A stretch of 64,000 nucleotides of DNA, taken from contig CM034305.1 in assembly GCA_019925795.1 (NCBI GenBank), forward strand, positions 66,700,573 to 66,764,572, written 5' to 3'. The notes under the pieces are model-generated. The model saw only the letters and a program-made list of their open reading frames with translations. It did not search any database and was not told the DNA's origin. A program made the position numbers and the translations under genes. Shown here in pieces: positions 48,400-60,018 of this stretch (position 1 is its first letter; the number at the start of each line of letters is the position of its first letter). This DNA comes from Dendrobium chrysotoxum. Its lineage: Eukaryota > Streptophyta > Magnoliopsida > Asparagales > Orchidaceae.

Positions 48400-51300
48400 T
48401 ACAGCTCCAGAAGGTCGGGATCCAGTCTCTGTATCTCCTCTCGATCCATCCACGTGTTCTCTGTCTCCAGTTTCCCTTTTCATTGAACTAAGTACCTTTG
48501 GCGCCCACCATCTTTGGTGGAAATGATTTCATCATTGAGTATGGCTTCCATCTTCTCCGTATTAGGTAAAGTAGGGATATTTGGGAGTGGAGGTAGGCTA
48601 GGGTTCTCATCAGGTAAGGTCACACAAGGTTCAATATTTAGTGGATTTGCATGGTTGAAATCTGGTCCCTCGAAAGCTACTAGATCCTCGATGTTAAACG
48701 TAGGATTAATGTTGAAACCTTCAGGAAGGTCCAATGCATAAGCATTACTATTTATTTTTGAAGTTATTTTGAAAGGTCATGCGCTTCTAGCATGTAACTT
48801 CTTAACGGTTCTTGGCGGGAACCGCTCCGGACGAATCCGAACCATAACATAGTCTCTAACTTCGAATTCTTTGAATTGCCTTTTAAGATCTACATTAAGT
48901 TTATACTGATCATTACTTTGTTCAATCTTTTTATTAATCTCTTTATGCAATTCCTGGAGGTAGGATGCAAATGCAGATGCAGATTCTGTCACCCTAAGCT
49001 TAAGACCCATGGGAATTAAATCTATTGGTTGCCTAGGTTGGTATCCGTACACAATTTCAGCTGGACTCAAACCTGTGGTTCGGTTTACGGAATTGTTATA
49101 AGAAAACTCGGCAATAGGCAACTTGGAATCCCAATCTCTAATGTGTTCACCTGCCAAGGTCCTAAGGAGGTTACCCAGGCTCTTGTTTACAACTTCTGTT
49201 TGACCATCTGTCTGAGGATGGAAAGCGGTGGAGAATTGTAGTTTAGTGCCCATTTTGAACTATAATGTCTTCCAAAAATAGCTAGTGAATTTTACATCTC
49301 GATCCGACACAATGGTCTTAGGTAATCCATGAAGCTTGACAATTTCATCGAAATATAATTTGGCGATTCTAGAATCGTCAAACGTTTTAGAGCACGGGAG
49401 GAAGTGCGCCATCTTAGAAAATCTATTCACCACCACACACACGGAGTTGTGTTTTCTAACAGTCCTGGATAGACCCAAAATAAAATCCATACTAACATCT
49501 TGCCAAGGGCAGTTCGGTACGGGGAGGGGCGTGTAGAGACCAGTATTCTGCTTTCTTTGTTTAGCTAGCTGACAAGTATGGCATCTCTTGACTAGGGGTG
49601 TCAATCTTTGACACGACCCGAAAACCCGACCCGAACCCGACCCAAAAAATCAGGGTTAGGGTCAACCCGTTTGTTAAACAGGTCGGGTTCGGGTTCGGAT
49701 TTCTGACCCGTTTGAAAACAGGTCATGTTTGGGTTAACCTGACAACCCGCGGGTCAACCCGTTTAACCCGAATCCCGCTAGACCTAACCCGGTTTCTGGC
49801 CCTATCTCGCGAGTCGAGCGCCCACACTCGCGGATCGCGGTCCTGCGAACGACTCCGCCCGCACTCGCGAAGTCGAGGACCCGCTGGCTTCGCCCGCACT
49901 TGCGATCCCGCACCCGCTGGCTTCGCCCACGCTTGCGACTCGAACTCCGCGCTCGCGATCTCGCACCCGCTAGCTTCGCCCTCACTCGCGATCCCGCCCG
50001 CGCTTGCGACTCGGACTCCGCCCTCGCTGGCGCTTGCGCTGCTTCAGCGGTTCAGCCACTAAATCTGGGTCGGGTCGGGTCAACCCGACAACCCGCGCGG
50101 GTCGGGTGGGTTGAAATGTCCGACCCGTTTGCAAAAATGGGTCGGGTTCGGGTTGACCCATTTAGATCCGGGTCAAGCCAGGTTCGACCCGAACCCGACT
50201 TGTCAACCCGAATTGACACCCCTACTCTTGACCAACCTACTAACATCACGCTTCAGACTGGGCCAAAGAACCTATGTTCAACAGTCGCAATGGTTTTTGC
50301 TTGCCCAAAATGTCCAGCCAATCCTCCAGCGTGTAATTCCGAAACGAGGAATTCTCGAAGCGAAGTAATTGGAATGCATAGTTTCTGGGACTTAAATAAG
50401 TAACCATCTTCCAATACGAAGTCATCTACAATCCGTTCACCTCCAGTCGACAATACAGAATAGGTTTCCTTAAAGTCAGGGCAGTCCAAATAGTCTTTCT
50501 TAAGTCGCTCGAAACCTATCACTTCAGCCCTCATTTCACGAGTAATCATCACCCGACGACTTAGTGCATCGGCAGCCTTATTTTTTATATTGCTTTGTGT
50601 TTGATTGTATAAGTGTACTCTTGCAGGAATTCAACCCAACGACCGTGACGAGCATTGAGTTTCTTTTGCGAATTGATGTAGCGCAAAGCCTCATGGTCCG
50701 AAAATATAACAAATTCCTGCGGTAGTAAGTAGCGTCTCCAATACCTAAGGGACTGAATGATCGCGTAAAACTCCTTATCGTAGGTCGAGTACCGTTGCCT
50801 GATATCATTCAACTTCTCACTAAAATTGGCAACGGGGTGTTCCTCTTGTGACAAAACTCCTATACCAATGCCAGATGTGTCACAGATGATTTCAAAAGCC
50901 TTAAAAAAATCAGGTAAACGCATAACTGGGGCCTCTACCATTCTCCTCTTAATTTCCTCAAATGCTCTAGTGGCAGATAAGGTCCAATGAAAGTCTCCCC
51001 TTTTCAGACAATCAGTTATGGGTGCCACCATCGTGCTAAAATTCCTATTGTACCTCCGATAGAAGGTGTCCAATCCATGAAAACTCCGAACGTCTCTGAT
51101 GTTCTTTGGTTCAGGCCACTCATTAATTGCTCGCATTTTCTCGGGGTCAGCTGATATTCCTTGAGAGGATATGATAAATCCAAGAAGTGACACAATCTGT
51201 GAGGAACACACATTTCTTAGGGTTTGCATACAATTGCTCTTTTCTTAGGATCTATAAACTTGATGCTGGTCTACCGAACTACTATAGATCAAAATATCAT

Positions 51301-52503
51301 CAAAATAGACCACCACAAATTTTTCTAAGAACGGGCGCAAAACTTGGGTCATAACTCTCATGAACATACTGGGGGTGTTACTAAGGCCAAACGGTATAAC
51401 CATCCATTCGTACAACCCATCTTTAGTTTTAAATGCCGTTTTTCATTCGTCCCCCTGCGGATTCTGATTTAGTGATAACCGCTCTTAAGATCGATTTTAG
51501 AAAAGAGAGTTGCTCCGGTCATCATGTCTAACATGTCATCAAGGCGGGGAATGGGAAAAAGATACTTGATCGTGACCTTGTTGATGGCACGGCTAGCAAC
51601 ACGCATTCGCCACGATCCATCCTTCTTGGGGGTCAGAAGGGCGGGGATTGGGACTAAGGTTTTCCTTGATGAAACCTCATTGCAACATCCACTTGTCTCT
51701 TAAGCTCAGCATGTTCTGATAGGTTCATGCGATAGTGTGGAAGATTAGGTAAAGAGGCTCCCGATACAAGATCGATGACATGTTGGATGTCTCTAAGGGG
51801 TGGGAGATGGTTGGGTAAGTCTTCCGGGAAGACGTCAGCAAAGGCCTCTAGAAGGGGTCTAACCTCATCGAGGACAGGTTCCTCCTGGTTAACATTCACT
51901 TCTCTAGCTACAAGGGCATACATAGGGGCTCCTTGATTAAACTTGACATCCATCTCTTTCGCAGTCAAAACGTGTAAGCTTTTGCTAGGTTTAACGGGAG
52001 CAGGCTTAACCTCATCCTTACTAGTCTTGGGCTAGGAGGGGATAAGTTTGATCTTTTTACCATTGTGTTCAAACACACAGGTGTTCGTCCTTCCGTAAAT
52101 GTGGACATCATTGTCAAATAACCAAGGACGGCCAAGGATAATTTGACCAACATCCATGGCCAAAACATCACACCAAATCTTTTCTTGATATCCCGCAAAG
52201 TCTAGAGGGACAAAACTCCTTTCCTTAATTTCTATGGCGGTCGAATTGATCCAAGCAACCTTATAGGGATTCGAATGGGGTGTTGACTTCAGTCTAAGTT
52301 TGGATATCATTGTGGAAGAGACAACGTTGATGCAACTTCCACTGTCAATAATTACCTTACAGTTCTTATCTCCGATTTTGGTAAAAGTGTGGAAGATCGA
52401 TGTTCTGCGCCAATCGTCGTTAGGCTTGGGTTGGGATAAGACACATCTAACAACAAGTAATTCAGCGGGGTCCTCTTCGCCAAAGAATTCTTCATCTTCA
52501 ACA
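48400..52503 (-). pseudogene. chromovirus pol remnant: protease to chromodomain
   Basis: From right to left on the minus strand: the end of the gag-protease linker (EDEEFFGEED); retropepsin with IDSGSCINVVS (52320-52349) and ILGRPWLFD (about 52120-52146); RT with KKDGSWRMRV.SRA and YFDD (51298-51309); an RNase H with DTSGIGIGVL and FSDHEALRYI (50680-50910); the integrase zinc region ending CHTCQLAKQRK (about 49550-49580), then MDFILGL, VSDRDVKF and QTDGQTEVVNKS; and a C-terminal chromodomain start with ILNDEIISTKDGGRQRYLV near 48480-48545. Stops and frameshifts occur in RT (around 51240 and 51470), after the chromodomain start (48480) and in integrase (49255), so it is defective. The element lies antisense to SCD2. 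Confidence 0.9.
49593..50224. mobile_element. hAT-type MITE in chromovirus integrase
   Basis: The 632-bp element has ends TAGGGGTGTCAA and TTGACACCCCTA, perfect inverted repeats, and a perfect 8-bp target duplication CTCTTGAC (49585-49592 and 50225-50232), diagnostic of hAT insertion. Inner arms are rich in AACCCGACCCGAACCCGACC. The centre (about 49800-50040) is GC-rich with degenerate repeats of CCCGCTGGCTTCGCCC. No transposase. Confidence 0.95.
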
Positions 52504-54221
52504 TGATGTGAAACCAGGAATTGTTTGCGAGTATTAATAATTAATTGATTAAGTAAGATAAAAGTTTTAGCTTAATGCTTCACCCAAGTAGATTCAAAGA
52601 GGACCTTAGAAAGAAAACTATGCGTAGGCAATTAATCACAAACCGAAGTTGAGGAATCTTTTAAAATAACAACCAAAATAAAATAGTAAAATGATTAGTT
52701 CAACACAATCCACCGGTTAACAAAGCGACGTTTTCACCTTGAGTTCAATGAATCTCTCTCTTTAAAGTGGTAGGGTTGGACGGAGAAGCAAAGCCAATAC
52801 ACCAAGTGATGCCACCACAAGAAAGAAGACACCTCGGGTAGTAGTCGTTGGAGCGGTAGTCGAAGTAGAAGTGGTTGGATGGTTGACAACGTACCAACAA
52901 CCTAGGAGGATGTGCTCTTCGGTTGAAAGCGTTAATTGATACAAGATACGGTCCACGTATTCTTCCACTGAGTTGTCGAAATCCGGAATGAAGTCAAAGA
53001 AAGGAGATCGTAGGATGTCGATCCGTTCGTGAGAATCTTTTACGAATCCGTGATCAATGTCCGGATCTGCCATTCATAATTACTTTGAGTGAGGGAGAAG
53101 AAGGTTTGATGGAGAGGGAGGAGAGGGGCGGCGGCTTGCAAGGGAGGGGTGGGTTCGGCCGTGAGGGAGAAGGAGAGGGACGGGTGAGAGAGGGGCTTTG
53201 AAGGAGGAAGGGAAATTAGGAGAAAATCTGAAATTAATTCAGAATATTCTGAGAGGGAGGATAGGGAATAATTTGAATTTCAAATTATTCTTCCAAGGTT
53301 GGGGCCGGCGGTTAGAGGGGGAATTAGGGGCTGATTTAATGTGGAATTGATTTTAATTGGAGAGAGAAAGCTAGGGGAAGGGAGGGCCGGCCACATAGGG
53401 AGAGAGGAGGATTTGGGTTTTAGGTAAGTGTGCCCCAAGGTTAATTATTTGATTTGAAATCAAATCTGAAGTTTATTTCAGATTTTATTTAAATAGAGAA
53501 GTTTCCTAATTTAAATCCAAGCATTAGGAAAGTATTTGAATTTCAACATTTAATTGAAATCCAAGTTGGAAACTTTCCTAATTAACTAGAGCTAAATTAG
53601 GAAAGCAAATAAGGCTCCTATGGGAATTTGAATTTCAGTTTGAGGAACAATGGGGAGGGGCCGGCGGGTATGCAGGTGGAGAGAGGCGGGTGGAGGCTGG
53701 AGGCCGGCGGCGGGGTGGGTGGTAGCCGGCAGCTGGGGCCAAGGGAGGCCGGCAGTGTGGGTTTTTGAGGAGGGGGCTGGGTGGTCGGCTGGGAGGTGGG
53801 AAAACAGGCCGGAGGTGGTATTGGTGAAGGGAAAGATAAAGAAGAAACTAACCACGAGTCCCGACTCCTACCAGCGACTGGTGGGTGGTGCTTGGCCCTC
53901 TCCTAGGGATCACTCCTCACAAGAACTCACTAAGAGATCTAGAAGCAAAAATCTGAAATTTCATTCATCATTCATCATTAGAAGCTAATACAATGACTAG
54001 GCCTTAATATATAGGCCTCCAAAAGCAAAGGCAACAAAGACACATATGCCCTTGGGCTACAACACATGACAAATCCCTCATAGGGGTACAAATGAAAAAC
54101 TGAAATACAAATAACAGAAATAAAAATAAAACATCATAAATAGAGACTATGAATCGTAGCCGTCGATCTACGATTCCTCCGATGGTAAGTGTGACAAAAT
54201 CTCCTGCGGATATCCTCATCA
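52504..54221 (-). repeat. chromovirus 5' LTR (full-length copy)
   Basis: 1718 bp, TGATGTGAAACC to GATATCCTCATCA. Its inner edge at 52503/52504 abuts protease-region coding sequence directly instead of a primer-binding site. Confidence 0.9.
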
Positions 54222-54879
54222 GAAAAAGGGAGGAGGGGTGGTCGGCCAAGGTGTGGGGGCTTGGGGAAGTTTGGTTCAGGTTTGGAGGGGGCTTAAGTTT
54301 AAAATTTGGTAGGGGAACTTGGAGGGAAAAGCTGGGATCAATTTCAAATTGGAGTCCCTTGATTTGGAAGTGATTTAAGAGGGTTATGGGATGAGGGAGG
54401 GGGCGGGTAGGCTAGGGCTGGGTTTGAGAATTATTTCCAAAGAGATGGGGGCTGATTTTATGGAAAGAATTAAGGAGGTGGGGGCTAGTGGGTTTCGGCC
54501 AAGAGAGGGAGAGGGTGGTTTGAATTCTTTCCAAGGGTGGGATTTGGATTTTGGAAATAATTTCTAATGGGGATCCAATAAGGGGGCCGGCGGCTATAGG
54601 GAGAGGGAGGGGGATTTAAGGAGGTATTCAAAACCTTAATTAAAATATTAAATTTGGAATGAAAGATCTCATCCCAATTTAATTCAAAATTCAAATAGGT
54701 TATGGATTGGAAAGTTTCCTAAAATAGGATTTATGATTTAGGTAACTATTTCAAATTCAAATAGATTTGAATTTGTTCATTAATAGAATTACCTAAAATA
54801 TGGAAACTAATTTAGGAAAGAATTAAAGGCAAGGGATGAGGGAACCAAGAGGGGGGGGCGGCGGCTTTGGGGTCTAGCC

Positions 54880-54900
54880 GTGGGGGGGGGGGGGGGGGGA
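54880..54900. repeat. G homopolymer in the outer solo LTR
   Basis: A run of about 18 G within a G-rich stretch. Length is likely variable or uncertain. Confidence 0.85.
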
Positions 54901-55396
54901 AGGGGGAAGGGGAACCAGGTGGAGTTTGGGCCGTGGGTGGGGAGGGGAAGATAGGGCCGACGGTGGTGGAGGGCGAAAAGGAAGGAGATAGAAAATTAAA
55001 GCCACGAACCCGACTCTTCAAGGTTGTTAGGTGATGCACGATTCTCCCTCTCCTAGGGATCTTTCTCCACGGTTCTCAAACTCTCACAAGAAAATAATAT
55101 GTAGAAAATTCTTTCATAATCATTCATTAACCTTCGAAGAGAAATATAAGTGTTATAAATAGCCTCATACAAAAGGACTCAAAATAAAAAGACGACAATG
55201 CCCTTAGGGCTTACATACGACCTCCCTTAAGGGGTAAAAACGGGAAGATAAATACAACATAAATAATAAGATGCAAATAAAATAATAAAAGACAAATACA
55301 TGAAATGACTTAAAAATACATCGACTCGATCGTAGTCGTAGATCGACAGCCACGCCTCTGATAGACTTTCCATGCTCTGATGTCCTCATCACAAGG

Positions 55397-55842
55397 CTAG
55401 CATGAACATGCCATAATCATGGTGAGTTCACCTCACGGTTCACTCAAGTTTACTCACCCGAGCTTAGGTGAACTCATCGTAGTGTATTCGTTCAAGCTTA
55501 GAGAGTACTCGCAAGCATTCACTCTAGTTAATCGGCAACTTCACCGAGGTCTCGATCAAACTTGTTAACATGTATTCTAATATAATTAGGATGCACGCCT
55601 CATATATTTTACATCAAACTATAAATAAGCCTTGTTATGCATTTTTTTTTTAAATTTATATAGCTTTTTCTATATCGTTGATTCAAATTCAAATCTATAA
55701 ATAAAGGGTCAATGGAAGGGCCAAAGACAAGGAGATTCTTTGTATTTGACTCATTTTCTTCAATATAATGAAATCTCAAAGCTTCTTATTCTCGATTTTC
55801 TCTTTCTTTCTCTTGGATTTTTTTTCTCTTGTTAGGCGTAAT
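55397..55842 (+). mobile_element. LTR 3'-end-like fragment
   Basis: A TATA-like word (AATCTATAAATAAAGGGTCA, 55692) is followed by GTATTTGACTCA and CAATATAATGAAATCTC, the layout of a plant LTR promoter and R region on the + strand. It is cut by the LINE inserted at 55843. The downstream gag-like text at 58987-59475 may belong to the same element. Confidence 0.45.
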
Positions 55843-58800
55843 ACTGCCGTTGTCAGGTCCCAAGTCTTGGATGAGAAAAGTGGAGGATTGCGTTAGGTAG
55901 TCGACAGCCATCGTAAAAGTTGTCGAATAATCATGACATGAATTGTTTAATACATTGTGTTAATGCTAGGGCGTTCCCTGAAAGCGACGTGTTGTATGGC
56001 CTGAAACAGTGACAAGTGAGCAAGGGCTGTTGCATCGGCGCCTGGGTGCAATATTAAATAGGCAAGAGTTCCCACATCTTGGATAGATGTGGGCAAAGAA
56101 GCTAGTTCATGATCCTAAAATTAGGATAGGAACTTGGAATATAGATTCCCTTACGGGCAAATTAATGAAATTAATAGATATTATGATCCATAAAAGATTA
56201 ATATTCTTTGCATTCAAGAAACTAAATTGATTGAAGAGAAGGCTAAGGTGATTGATAGTTTATGATTTAAACTATGGTATTCTGGTAGGAGTCTACTAGA
56301 AATGGTGCATGTGTGATTATAGATAAGATTTTGAAGGATAATATTTTAAAAATGATAGAATTGGAGATAGAATTATAGCTTTAACAATTATTATTGATGC
56401 TAAGATTATTAATATTATAAGCACTTATGTTCCTCAAGTAGGTTTGGATATTTGTTTAAAATTAAAATTTTGGAATGACCTAGAAGAATTAATACAAAAG
56501 TTATCTCTTGAAAAAAAAGTTTTTATTGAAGGAGATTTATATGGACATGTTGGTAGATAGGTAGATGATTTTAAAAGCATTCATGTCGGCTATGGTTTGG
56601 AGCAACTAATGAATGTGGTAAGACCATATTAGATTTTTGTTTAGCTTATGATTTTGTAATTGTTAATATCTTATTTAAGAAAAGAGACGAGCATCTTATC
56701 ACTTATAAGAATGAATGTAATAAAACTCAAATTGATTATTTTCTTATCAAATGAATAGATCGTTTAGATTGCAAATATTATAAAATTCTTATTAGTTTTG
56801 GACTTTAAGATGAAGGGGTAGAATATTAAAAATAAAGTAAATTATTGTTCTAGGATTAGATGGGGGCATTTAAAAAATATTAATAAAAATATTTTTGAGA
56901 GTAAGGTTATAGATCTTAAGATTTTGTCTGTGCATGAGGATACTAATGTTATGTGGAAAAATGTAGCTAGTGTTATTAAGAATGTTGCAAAAGATGTGCT
57001 TGAAGTATCAAAGGGAAAAGCTACTAATAGTAAAAATAGTTGGTGGTAGAATCAAAATGTGCATAAAAAGATAAAAATAAGAAGATTTGTTATAAAAATT
57101 AGTTTAGTTGTAAAAACTCTGATAATTGAGAAAGATATAAAGAGGCCCGTAAGGAGTCTGTGAAATCAATTTGCAATGCAAAGATTTTAGTTTTTAATGA
57201 TTTACATAATAGATTAGATACTGAGGAGGGCGAAATATATATATATATATAGTTAGCTAAACAAAGAGATAGGAGTAGTAAGGATTTAGTTCAAGTTAAG
57301 TGTATTAAGGATGAAGATTAGAAAGTGCTTTTATTAGAAGAGAATATTCAACAAAGGTGGATGAGATATTTTGCTAAACTTTTCAATGAAGATTATGAGA
57401 ATGCAATTGACTTTAGTGACCTTAGCATGCTAAATGAAAATAAAGATTTTTGTTTTTATTGGCGTATTAGTAAAACTGAAGTTAAAAAGACTTTAAAGAA
57501 AATGAAGTGTGAAAAAGTTGTTGGACCTAATGATATTCCAATAGAAGTGTGGAAATGCTTAGGAGATGAAGGAATTTCTTGGCTTTTTAAACTTTTTAAT
57601 ATTATTTTGAAGACTAAAAAGATGTCAAATGAGTGGAGAATGAGTGTGTTGATTCATATTTTTAAGAATAAAGGTGATGCACAAGATTGTGCGAATTATA
57701 GAGGAATTAAGTTAATGTGTCATACTTTAAAACTATGGGAGAGAGTTATGGAGCATAGGTTGCGGCGTGATACTAACGTTTCTCAAAATCAATTTGGATT
57801 CAGACCAGGTCGGTCTACTATGGAAGCGATACATTTATTGAGATGTTTGATGGAGAAGCATAGAGAGAATAAGGAGGATCTACATATGATATTTATTGAT
57901 TTAGAGAAAGCATATGATAAAGTTCTAAGAGAAGTGCTATGGAGAGTTCTAGAAAAGAAAGGGGTTAATAATGCTTATATTCAAGTCATTAAGGATATGT
58001 ATGCAGGAGCTGTTAATTGTGTTCAGACACAAGGTGGATTGACCAAGTATTTTTTCTATTTCAGTTGGATTACCTCAAGGATCAGCCTTAACCCATATCT
58101 TTTTGCTTTAGTCATGGATGTTCTCACTAAACATGTGCAAGAGGTTGTACCCTGGTGTATGCTTTTCGCTGATGATATTCTTCTTGTTGATAAGACTAGA
58201 GAGGGGGTTGAAGGTAAACTTGAATTATGGAGGTCAACCTTAGAGTCTAAAGGCTTTTGTTTGAGTAGATCTAAAATTGAATATATGGAGTGTAATTTTA
58301 CTAATAATAGATCTAGTGGAGGGATTGTGACTTTGGGCAATCAAGTCATTAATAAGAGCACTCGTTTTAGATATCTTGGGTCTATTGTTCAGAATGATGG
58401 TGATATAGATGGGGATATTATTAGTAGAATTCAAGTTGGATGATTGAAGTGGAGGAATGCATTGGGCATGTTGTGTGATAGAAAAGTCCCTCTTAAACTT
58501 AAGGGAAATTCTATAAGATGGTAGTGAGACCTGCAATGCTTTATGGTGCAGAATTTTGGCCATTAAAAGAGAAGCATAATATTAAGTCAGTGTTACAGAG
58601 ATGAGGATGCTCAGGTGGATGAGTGGCTTTACTCTTAATGATAGGATACGAAATGAGCATATACGTGAAAAGGTTGGAGTAGCTCCAGTGGAAGATAAGA
58701 TTAGAGATAGTCGCCTTAGATGGTTTGGTCACATAAAACGGCGGCCTTCCGATGACCCGGTTAGGAAAGTAGATGAATTAGATTTGACTTATGTTAAGAA

Positions 58801-58971
58801 AGGTAGAGGTAGACCTAAAAAAGACTTTGTTATAAAATATTAGAAATGACCTTTCTTTTTTAGATTTAGCTTGAGAATTGACTCTTAACATAACACAATG
58901 GAGAAAAATGATTCATGTAGCCGACCCTTCATAGGGATAAAGGCTTGTTGTTGTTGTTGTTGTAGTTGTTG
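55843..58971 (+). mobile_element. decayed RTE LINE, second copy
   Basis: It is homologous over its whole length to the LINE at 31978, from ACTGCCGTTGTCAGG to a (TTG)n tail. A 15-bp imperfect target duplication flanks it: TCTCTTGTTAGGCGT (55825-55839) and TCTCTTGTTGGGTGT (58972-58986), two differences. This fixes both ends and shows it is full length though inactive. Confidence 0.93.
56090..58850 (+). pseudogene. RTE LINE polyprotein pseudogene
   Basis: The same frame as the intact copy but with numerous stops and indels through the endonuclease part (for example TAG in the VNGHVG region near 56557 and TGA near 56752) and a TAG at 57319-57321. A 372-codon stretch (57325-58443) keeps RT motifs YRGIKLM, FRPGRSTMEAI, FIDLEKAYDKV and FADD, but the GLPQGSALSP motif is shifted out of frame near 58051, and a TGA at 58441 and frameshifts follow. 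Confidence 0.93.
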
Positions 58972-58986
58972 TCTCTTGTTGGGTGT

Positions 58987-59475
58987 GCTAGTAAGGTTTG
59001 CTAAAAGGTATGGTGACTGGACATTTCCATGAACTAAAAGGATGGTATTTTGAGCAGCAGAAGAGCAAAACTGAGATACTTCGGTGAACATAGAGATCTA
59101 AGATTTCATTACATGAAGACAACTTACTGAAATGGAATATAGGATTAACAAAATAATCCAGGGAATTCTGGAGTAGATTTTCAGAGTTTTTTCAAGAGTG
59201 GAGATGGTGTAAGGATCTTAAGATTATGTTATCTAAAGGCGGCCATCCAGTGTAATGGCACTACCATTGACTCTTGTGATGAAACTTGTTACCCTGACAG
59301 TGAAGAAGAATCTACTCCCTCACCATGCTAAGCAAAGAAGGTCCAAAAAGCCAAAGTCCCAGATGTCAAATGCATTGTCGAGAGAATTTTAGAGGCAAAA
59401 CCTCCTACAAAATTCAAAATCCCTTATCTTGATTCTTATGAGGAGAAGGCGGATATGGAAAATCATGTTGCATAC
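58987..59475 (+). pseudogene. possible gypsy gag fragment
   Basis: Between two LINE copies, a frame near 59370-59470 reads RILEAKPPTKFKIPYLDSYE then MENHVAYL, resembling the FK(M/L)P.(I/L)..Y.G..DP..H core of Ty3/gypsy gag. Upstream text is not identified. It may be the internal continuation of the LTR fragment at 55397. Confidence 0.5.
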
Positions 59476-59569
59476 CTTAGAATCTAAAGGCTTTCATTTG
59501 AGTAGATTTAAAATTGAATATATGGAGTGTAATTTTAATAATAGTTCTTGTGTAGAGATTGTGACTTTG

Positions 59570-59958
59570 TGTCATGACCCGGTCTGAAGGCTCGAATTAA
59601 CGAGGCGGGAACATACAGTCGGACATTAGATTAGATTTTCAATTACTAAATCTATCTCCAATACACTGAAAAAGCCACTAAACTTCAAAAATATAAACTG
59701 ATATAAAATGACTTAAATATTTTTCTTCCGGTGCGCCATCTATGGTACATATTTTCATCTCTTCTATTCATTTTGATTATAATAATTTATGCCTGAAAAA
59801 TGTTAGAGCAACTAAAAGCAAGCTACAGCTCAGTGAATAAAACATGCTTTTAAATTGCAGTAACTCAAGTCAATTGAAACAATATGCATAATTTTTTTTT
59901 CATTTTATATCATAAGATAATTACCTTTATTCCTATCATTTCATCAAGACTTTCAATG

Positions 59959-60018
<60 letters not shown>

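Larger units (their letters stand above)
47153..54221 (-). mobile_element. chromovirus (Ty3/gypsy) nested in the solo LTR
   Basis: LTRs at 47153-48342 and 52504-54221 both run TGATGTGAAACC...CTCATCA and are nearly identical where aligned. Flanks GAAAG (47148-47152) and GAAAA (54222-54226) are a target duplication with one change. Coding order on the minus strand is protease, RT, RNase H, integrase, chromodomain, with the right LTR as 5' LTR. Gag and the primer-binding site are absent. The left LTR is 528 bp shorter. A hAT MITE interrupts integrase. I infer a Reina-like lineage, with moderate confidence. Confidence 0.92.
46458..55391 (-). mobile_element. outer solo LTR (about 1.86 kb) split by a younger chromovirus
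   Basis: The left piece 46458-47152 starts TGATGCAGG and the right piece 54222-55391 ends GATGTCCTCATCA. The 5-bp duplication CAAGG flanks it exactly (46453-46457 and 55392-55396). Both pieces are diverged relatives of the inner element's LTR: for example, GATGCG.TCCATGTAT and the closing GATGTCCTCATCA are shared. No internal coding region belongs to it, so it is a solo LTR. Strand is inferred from the inner relative. Confidence 0.88.

Noticed and set aside
49598..50403. Overlapping open frames rich in Arg, Pro and Thr
   Set aside because: They lie in the GC-rich repeats of the hAT MITE and in antisense integrase; no protein-like pattern.
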